Assembly (NCBI GenBank): GCA_028288945.1
Contig: JAQGHH010000124.1
Span: 1-9,241 of the forward strand
From: Phycisphaerales bacterium
GTDB taxonomy: Bacteria > Planctomycetota > Phycisphaerae > Tepidisphaerales > Tepidisphaeraceae
DNA: 9,241 nt
Direction of reading: 5' to 3'
Below, in pieces: positions 6,126 to 9,241 of this stretch. How positions within the stretch are numbered: the stretch's first letter is position 1; each line of letters opens with the position of its first letter. Under the pieces are notes generated by a model. It made no database searches. It worked only from the letters and a program-made list of their open reading frames with translations, and was not told the DNA's origin. Position numbers and translations under genes: made by a program.

Positions 6126-6437
6126 TCAGACGTTGATCCCGGTGATCTTCACGCTGACGTACTTCTGGCGGTGGCCGATGGTCTTATGGAAGCCCTTGCG
6201 GCGATGATACCGCACAGTGCGGACCTTCTTGCCCTTCACTTCGCCAAGGATGTCGCCCGTCACCGTCGCGCCTGCAACAACCGGCGTGCCGATCCGTGGC
6301 TCACCGTCGCCGCTTACGAGCAGCACGCGTTCGAAGGTAATGGTCTTCTCGTCGCCGGTCTCGATGCGGTCGATCTGAATGGTGTCGCCCGCCGTTACCC
6401 GAAACTGCCGGCCCTTGTCATCAATAATCGCGTACAT
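6126..6437 (-). CDS. rplU: 50S ribosomal protein L21 (bL21)
   Basis: bL21 is a small 23S rRNA-binding protein of the large ribosomal subunit. From ATG 6437 the product is 103 aa, the standard length. Seen: MYAIIDDKGRQFRV (residues 1-14), matching the family start MYAIIxxGGKQYRV; FERVLLV; and the basic C-terminal signature VRYHRRKGFHKTIGHRQKY, which contacts rRNA. The longer open frame starting at 6506 is rejected because it would cover the promoter; GGAG lies 5 nt before ATG 6437. In most bacteria rplU is followed by rpmA (bL27) and often obg; here a terminator follows and no bL27 frame exists downstream, so the gene stands alone. It is convergent with the GGDEF gene. Confidence 0.97.
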   Translation of the reverse strand: MYAIIDDKGRQFRVTAGDTIQIDRIETGDEKTITFERVLLVSGDGEPRIGTPVVAGATVTGDILGEVKGKKVRTVRYHRRKGFHKTIGHRQKYVSVKITGINV

Positions 6438-6442
6438 GCGTT

Positions 6443-6446
6443 CTCC
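6443..6446 (-). promoter_or_regulatory. Ribosome binding site deciding the rplU start
   Basis: Minus-strand GGAG lies 5 nt before ATG 6437, the start that gives the standard bL21 N-terminus. Confidence 0.65.
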
Positions 6447-6468
6447 GCTTAATTCGTAAAGGGGAAGG

Positions 6469-6496
6469 ATTGTGGCAAATTTGGTCAGTATGTCAA
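6469..6496 (-). promoter_or_regulatory. Sigma70-type promoter of rplU
   Basis: On the minus strand a perfect TTGACA (6496-6491) is followed after 16 bp by CACAAT (6474-6469), a four-of-six match to TATAAT. Transcription would start near 6462, about 25 nt before the ATG. The large inverted repeat at 6512-6774 begins only 15 bp upstream of the -35 box. Confidence 0.65.
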
Positions 6497-6511
6497 GGGC
6501 GGGCATTAAAT

Positions 6512-6774
6512 TCCGAAATCCGAATCCCCGAAGCCCGAATCAAGTCCGAATGACGAAATCCGAAGAGAAGACTTGCCGCGAAGGCGTGAAGGAACGAAGC
6601 AAGATAAAGAAAACGCATGCCTTTGCTCTGGTGCTGCGCTGGGCTCTCCGCAATTGCGGTGGTTAGTTCTTCGCGTTTCTTCGACCCTTCGCGCCTTCGC
6701 GGCACAGTCTTCCCTTCGTCATTCGGACTTCGTCATTCGGACTTGATTCGGGCTTCGGGGATTCGGATTTCGGA
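6512..6774. repeat. Composite inverted repeat, MITE-like or REP-like, between rplU and the sigma gene
   Basis: The outer arms 6512-6557 and 6729-6774 are perfect 46-bp inverted copies built from CCGAA/TTCGG units. Nested inside are second arms, 6561-6599 and 6679-6718, matching at 35 positions with one gap, built from CCTTCGCGCCTTCGCGG-type sequence. The right side also carries a 14-bp tandem duplication, CTTCGTCATTCGGA at 6714-6727 and 6728-6741. The 79-nt centre (6600-6678) has no recognised gene. Open frames here are shadows of the repeat. The element accounts for most of the 410-bp divergent region 6438-6846. The form resembles a non-autonomous mobile palindrome; no transposase is present and no target-site duplication is evident to me. 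Confidence 0.85.
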
Positions 6775-6831
6775 CTTATGTCGAGTCGTCTCACCAAACA
6801 CACACATTTCAGCAATTCCGCCTCTCCCGGC

Positions 6832-6837
6832 TAGACT
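6832..6837 (+). promoter_or_regulatory. Possible -10 box of the sigma factor operon
   Basis: TAGACT lies 9 nt before the GTG start at 6847, so transcription would begin at or next to the start codon and give a leaderless message. No good -35 box is seen (the nearest is TTCAGC, 18 bp upstream). The same TAG is an in-frame stop for the sigma gene, so its start cannot lie further upstream. Confidence 0.25.
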
Positions 6838-6846
6838 ACCGCCCGC

Positions 6847-7389
6847 GTGAGCCTGGCGAGTCATGAGGGAAGGTCGGACGAGCAGCTTGTCGCCGCGTTG
6901 AACGCGGGCGACTCTTCCGCGTTTGATGCGCTCTATTACCGCCACCGCGACTGGGTCGTCCGCCTGGCGACCCGCTTCACCGGCAGCCCCGATGACGCGT
7001 TGGACGTCCTTCAGGAAACCTTCGCCTACCTCTTCCGCAAGTTCCCCGGGTTCGTCCTTTCGGCGAAGATGACCACGTTCCTCTACCCCGTCGTGCGCAA
7101 CCTCTCAATCGCGGCTCGAAAGAAGCGCACCCGGGAACGGGGTGAAGAGCAGATCGTTGATCACGCCGCCCCGGCTGATCCGGGAAATGATCGGGCGGAG
7201 TTGGCCGTCGTGCTTGCCGGCCTGCCCGAGGCGCAGCGCGAGGTGCTGCTGATGCGGTTCGTGGACGGGATGAGCCTGCAGGAGATCGCAGACGCCCTTT
7301 CCATACCGGAGGGGACTGTTAAATCGAGGATGCACAACGCATTGGGCGCATTGAAAACCGACCCGCGCGTCAGGAAGTATTTCGAGTAG
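6847..7389 (+). CDS. RNA polymerase sigma factor, ECF family (sigma-70 regions 2 and 4)
   Basis: This sigma subunit redirects RNA polymerase to a small regulon, usually in response to envelope signals. The protein is 180 aa, typical for ECF factors. Region 2 spans about residues 20-90: AFDALYYRHRDWVVRLA, then DALDVLQETFAYLFRKF, matching the core-binding and -10 recognition helices. Region 4 spans about 122-172: LPEAQREVLLMRFVDGM and the helix-turn-helix SLQEIADALSIPEGTVKSRM, which reads the -35 box. Between them is only a short linker, as expected for an ECF factor. GTG 6847 is the first start after an in-frame TAG at 6832; no Shine-Dalgarno is visible. A 71-nt gap separates it from the dockerin membrane protein, the likely regulator. 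The exact ECF subgroup cannot be told by eye. Confidence 0.93.
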   Translation: MSLASHEGRSDEQLVAALNAGDSSAFDALYYRHRDWVVRLATRFTGSPDDALDVLQETFAYLFRKFPGFVLSAKMTTFLYPVVRNLSIAARKKRTRERGEEQIVDHAAPADPGNDRAELAVVLAGLPEAQREVLLMRFVDGMSLQEIADALSIPEGTVKSRMHNALGALKTDPRVRKYFE

Positions 7390-7409
7390 CCGCCCGCGAT
7401 AATCTGCTT

Positions 7410-7419
7410 TTCACGTGAA
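7410..7419. promoter_or_regulatory. Perfect 10-bp palindrome in the sigma-dockerin gap
   Basis: TTCACGTGAA sits 21 nt after the sigma gene stop and 41 nt before the next start. A short T-run follows at 7422-7426. It could be an operator, part of an ECF-type promoter (GTGAAC at 7415-7420), or chance. Confidence 0.2.
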
Positions 7420-7460
7420 CGTTTTTGCCCGCGAATGCGCTGAATACGGGAGAGTAGTCG

Positions 7461-7940
7461 ATGCACGAAGACCGGTCGGACTCAGAAGACCTCCCAGACG
7501 ATGCGCTCCCCACGAGACTGCGCGACGATTTGCTGCGCCTTCACGCACCGGCCGTGCCCGTTCCGCCTCGGATCGATGCGGCCATTCTTAGCCGGGCCAA
7601 AGCCGATTACGCCAGGCGCCTTCGCTGGCGGCCGGTCGTGCGGTGGACGGCAGTCGCCGCCTCCATTGCCGCGATCGTCGCAATCACTTTCACCCTGCGG
7701 TTCATGTTGCATCACCCCCCATCGCCGCAGTTGGCCCGATTCGCCCCGGGCGATGTCGACGGCAACGGCCGCGTCGATATTCTCGATGCTTATCTCCTCG
7801 CCAAGCGTATGGCCGCTGGCGCGAAAACAGACCCGGCCTGGGACGTCAATGGCGACGGCGTCGTTAACCAGAAGGACGTCGAATGGATCGCCAACCGGGC
7901 CGTGCGCATCGTGGATGAGTCAGGGGGCGGCACAAAATGA
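7461..7940 (+). CDS. Single-pass membrane protein with C-terminal dockerin domain, possible anti-sigma factor
   Basis: The protein is 159 aa. Residues 1-61 are charged and presumably cytoplasmic, including VPPRIDAAILSRAKADYARR. A hydrophobic segment at about 62-83 (WTAVAASIAAIVAITFTLRF) is the one membrane helix, with basic residues before it, predicting N-in/C-out. Residues 97-150 form a type I dockerin-like domain with two EF-hand calcium loops: DVDGNGRVDILD (98-109) and DVNGDGVVNQKD (128-139), both with all ligand positions suitable. Dockerins bind cohesin domains in cellulosomes and other assemblies. ATG 7461 has GGGAG 8 nt upstream. The gene follows an ECF sigma factor, and its end overlaps the cohesin-like gene by 4 nt. 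The anti-sigma role is inferred from position and topology; no zinc-binding anti-sigma motif is present. Confidence 0.85.
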   Translation: MHEDRSDSEDLPDDALPTRLRDDLLRLHAPAVPVPPRIDAAILSRAKADYARRLRWRPVVRWTAVAASIAAIVAITFTLRFMLHHPPSPQLARFAPGDVDGNGRVDILDAYLLAKRMAAGAKTDPAWDVNGDGVVNQKDVEWIANRAVRIVDESGGGTK

Positions 7941-8452
7941 AGCCGTCAGCCGCGATCATCCTGCTGGGCTTTTTGCTTTCCCTCACTCCCGAGGGAGGTC
8001 AGACGCCCGCGCCGCTGGCGTCGGCCCCGGCCTCCGCGCCGGAGCGCGTGACGTTCGTCCCCATCCACGTCGTCATCGACCCCGGCGGCAAGGCCCTCGC
8101 GGCGTACCAGATTGAGATCGCCGCCGACGCGGGTGACGTGATGCTCGTCGGCATCGAGGGGGGTGACGACCCCGCGTACGCGGATGCCCCGTATTACGAC
8201 AAGCGGGCGATGCAGAAGAAGCGGATCATCATCGCCGCGTTTAACACGGGCACCGCGCTTCCGACCGCGCCGACGCGCGTGGCGACGCTGATGTTCCGCG
8301 TGGCCGGCACGGTCGAGCCGCACTACTCGGCAACGCTGCAAGTCGCCGCCTCCAGCGACGGGAAGCCGATCCCGGCGACCGTCACGCTGTCGCCGAACGT
8401 GCAGACCCGCGCGTCTCCCATCGCTGCCAACATGGAAGGAGCCACACGATGA
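7937..8452 (+). CDS. Small secreted cohesin-like protein
   Basis: The protein is 171 aa. It starts with an export signal (MKPSAAIILLGFLLSL) and an Ala/Pro-rich linker to about residue 36. Residues 39-152 look like a single cohesin-type beta-sandwich: FVPIHVVIDPGGKALAAYQ, EIAADAGDVMLVGIEGG, PYYDKR, IIIAAFNTGTALP, TRVATLMFRVAG and a closing ATVTLSP. Cohesins bind dockerins in a calcium-dependent way; the gene just upstream encodes a dockerin, which supports the call. There is no lipobox or membrane anchor beyond the signal. ATG 7937 overlaps the upstream TGA (ATGA), and its own TGA overlaps the next ATG the same way, so the genes are probably translationally coupled. The fold is judged by pattern only; a related Ig-like sandwich is the alternative. 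Confidence 0.65.
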   Translation: MKPSAAIILLGFLLSLTPEGGQTPAPLASAPASAPERVTFVPIHVVIDPGGKALAAYQIEIAADAGDVMLVGIEGGDDPAYADAPYYDKRAMQKKRIIIAAFNTGTALPTAPTRVATLMFRVAGTVEPHYSATLQVAASSDGKPIPATVTLSPNVQTRASPIAANMEGATR

Positions 8453-9241
8453 GCCTACGGGGAATGGATCACCGCCGCTTGCGCATTCGGACTGGCTGGG
8501 GGCGCGCATTTTTGCTCGTCATGTTCGTGTTTCTCGCCCCGTATTTGACGGGGTGCTCCAGCAGGAGGCCGACCGTCGGGTATGTCGAGCCTGCGCCCCG
8601 CGGATCAATGGCGCCGGCCGCCGAGCCTTCACTCAACGATCTCGTGCCGAGTCAGTCCCTGCCCGCGCGCGGCGAGGAATTGTGGATCATCGAAAAGGCC
8701 GCCCCGGCCAAGCCCGCGATGGCGGCAGATCTGCCCCTCGCTCCGGGCGGCGGGATGTTGTTAAACATCCGCGGCGCGCAGCTTACGCCCTTCCCGCTCG
8801 AGCACACCGATGTTCATGCCGACGTTCACGGATGCATCGCCAGCGTGAACGTGCGGCAGCGCTTCGGCAACCCGTCGCATGAGGCGGCGGAGGCCGCGTA
8901 CGTCTTCCCGCTGCCGCAGAACGCGGCTATCAGCGAGTTCGTCATGACCGTCGGCCGCCGGCATATCCGCGGCATCGTCCGCGAACGCGACGAGGCGGAA
9001 AAAATCTACCGCGAAGCCCGCGGCCTCGGCTTCCTCGCGTCACTCATGGTGCAGGAAGGTCCCGACGTCTTCGTGCAGCGCGTCGCGAACATCGAGCCCG
9101 GCCGGCAGATCGACGTGGAGATCCGGTATTTCCACACGGTACCGTTCCGTGACGGCTGGTTCGAGTTCAACTTCCCGTTGATTGCAGGCCCGCGCGGCTC
9201 GGGATGGCCCAAGGCCGGCCAGCGCAGCGGGCGCGACGTGG
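8449..9241 (+). CDS. VIT-domain surface lipoprotein (3' end beyond window)
   Basis: Translation from ATG 8449 is open for 264 codons to the window edge. Residues 11-36 form a lipoprotein signal: a basic start, hydrophobic AFLLVMFVFLAPY and lipobox LTGC with Cys36 as the lipidated residue. A low-complexity Pro/Ala stretch follows to about 105. From about 110 to 240 is a VIT domain (vault protein inter-alpha-trypsin): LTPFPLEHTDVHADVHGCIA, then RQRFGNPSHEAAEAAYVFPL, RGIVRERDEAEKIYREA and FVQRVANIEPGRQIDVEIRY. In this family a von Willebrand A domain normally follows, and here would lie past the edge. The start has AAGGAG 7 nt upstream and overlaps the cohesin-like stop by 4 nt. VIT/VWA proteins are usually surface or adhesion related; the exact role is unknown. 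Confidence 0.9.
   Translation, partial: MSLRGMDHRRLRIRTGWGRAFLLVMFVFLAPYLTGCSSRRPTVGYVEPAPRGSMAPAAEPSLNDLVPSQSLPARGEELWIIEKAAPAKPAMAADLPLAPGGGMLLNIRGAQLTPFPLEHTDVHADVHGCIASVNVRQRFGNPSHEAAEAAYVFPLPQNAAISEFVMTVGRRHIRGIVRERDEAEKIYREARGLGFLASLMVQEGPDVFVQRVANIEPGRQIDVEIRYFHTVPFRDGWFEFNFPLIAGPRGSGWPKAGQRSGRDV

Noticed and set aside
6438..6506. N-terminal extension of rplU to 6506
   Set aside because: It covers the rplU promoter; the standard bL21 start MYAIID is at 6437 with GGAG upstream.
6472..6850. Several short open frames in both directions within the large inverted repeat
   Set aside because: They follow the CCGAA/TTCGG periodicity of the repeat, lack family sequence and lack convincing start signals.
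8553..8882. 109-codon open frame in another plus-strand frame
   Set aside because: It overlaps the VIT lipoprotein gene, whose frame has the lipobox, the VIT motifs and the 4-nt coupled start.
1..9241. tRNA, rRNA or known riboswitch
   Set aside because: I saw no cloverleaf, rRNA-like stretch or recognisable riboswitch core by eye; a covariance-model search would be decisive.

Overview
The window is GC-rich, compactly coded bacterial chromosome. Several traits point to Planctomycetota, perhaps a Phycisphaerae-like lineage: an ECF sigma factor followed by dockerin, cohesin-like and VIT-domain surface proteins, degenerate receiver proteins, weak or absent Shine-Dalgarno sites at several genes, and many palindromic intergenic repeats. 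The phylum is an inference from gene content; no rRNA or other decisive marker is present.

Layout. (1) Minus strand, 1-2204: pdhA then pdhB, the alpha and beta subunits of pyruvate dehydrogenase E1, separated by a palindromic repeat that fills the gap between them. pdhB runs to the window edge and is within a residue or two of full length. (2) Minus strand, 2528-3553: NAD-type glyceraldehyde-3-phosphate dehydrogenase (gap), with a clear TTGACA-17-TATCGT promoter and a strong downstream hairpin. (3) Plus strand, 3819-5912: a two-gene unit of a receiver-like protein without phosphoacceptor, then a pseudo-receiver diguanylate cyclase with intact GGDEF and I-site motifs; a second palindromic repeat fills their gap. 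(4) 5913-6125: a convergent intergenic region with two hairpins, one a good intrinsic terminator for rplU. (5) Minus strand, 6126-6437: rplU (bL21) with its own promoter. (6) 6512-6774: a 263-bp composite inverted repeat with 46-bp perfect ends, between divergent rplU and the sigma gene. (7) Plus strand, 6847-9241: an apparent operon of ECF sigma factor, a single-pass membrane protein ending in a dockerin domain, a small secreted cohesin-like protein, and a VIT-domain lipoprotein that runs off the window. The last three genes overlap by 4 nt at each junction.

How they work together. gap and pdhAB link lower glycolysis to acetyl-CoA. The receiver/GGDEF pair is a cyclic-di-GMP signalling unit, probably switched by protein contacts rather than phosphorylation. 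The most interesting part is the sigma-dockerin-cohesin-VIT cluster. It encodes both halves of a possible cohesin-dockerin pair, one on a membrane protein with the topology of an anti-sigma factor and one as a free exported domain. This suggests an undescribed envelope assembly or envelope-sensing system. That function is inferred, not shown by the sequence.
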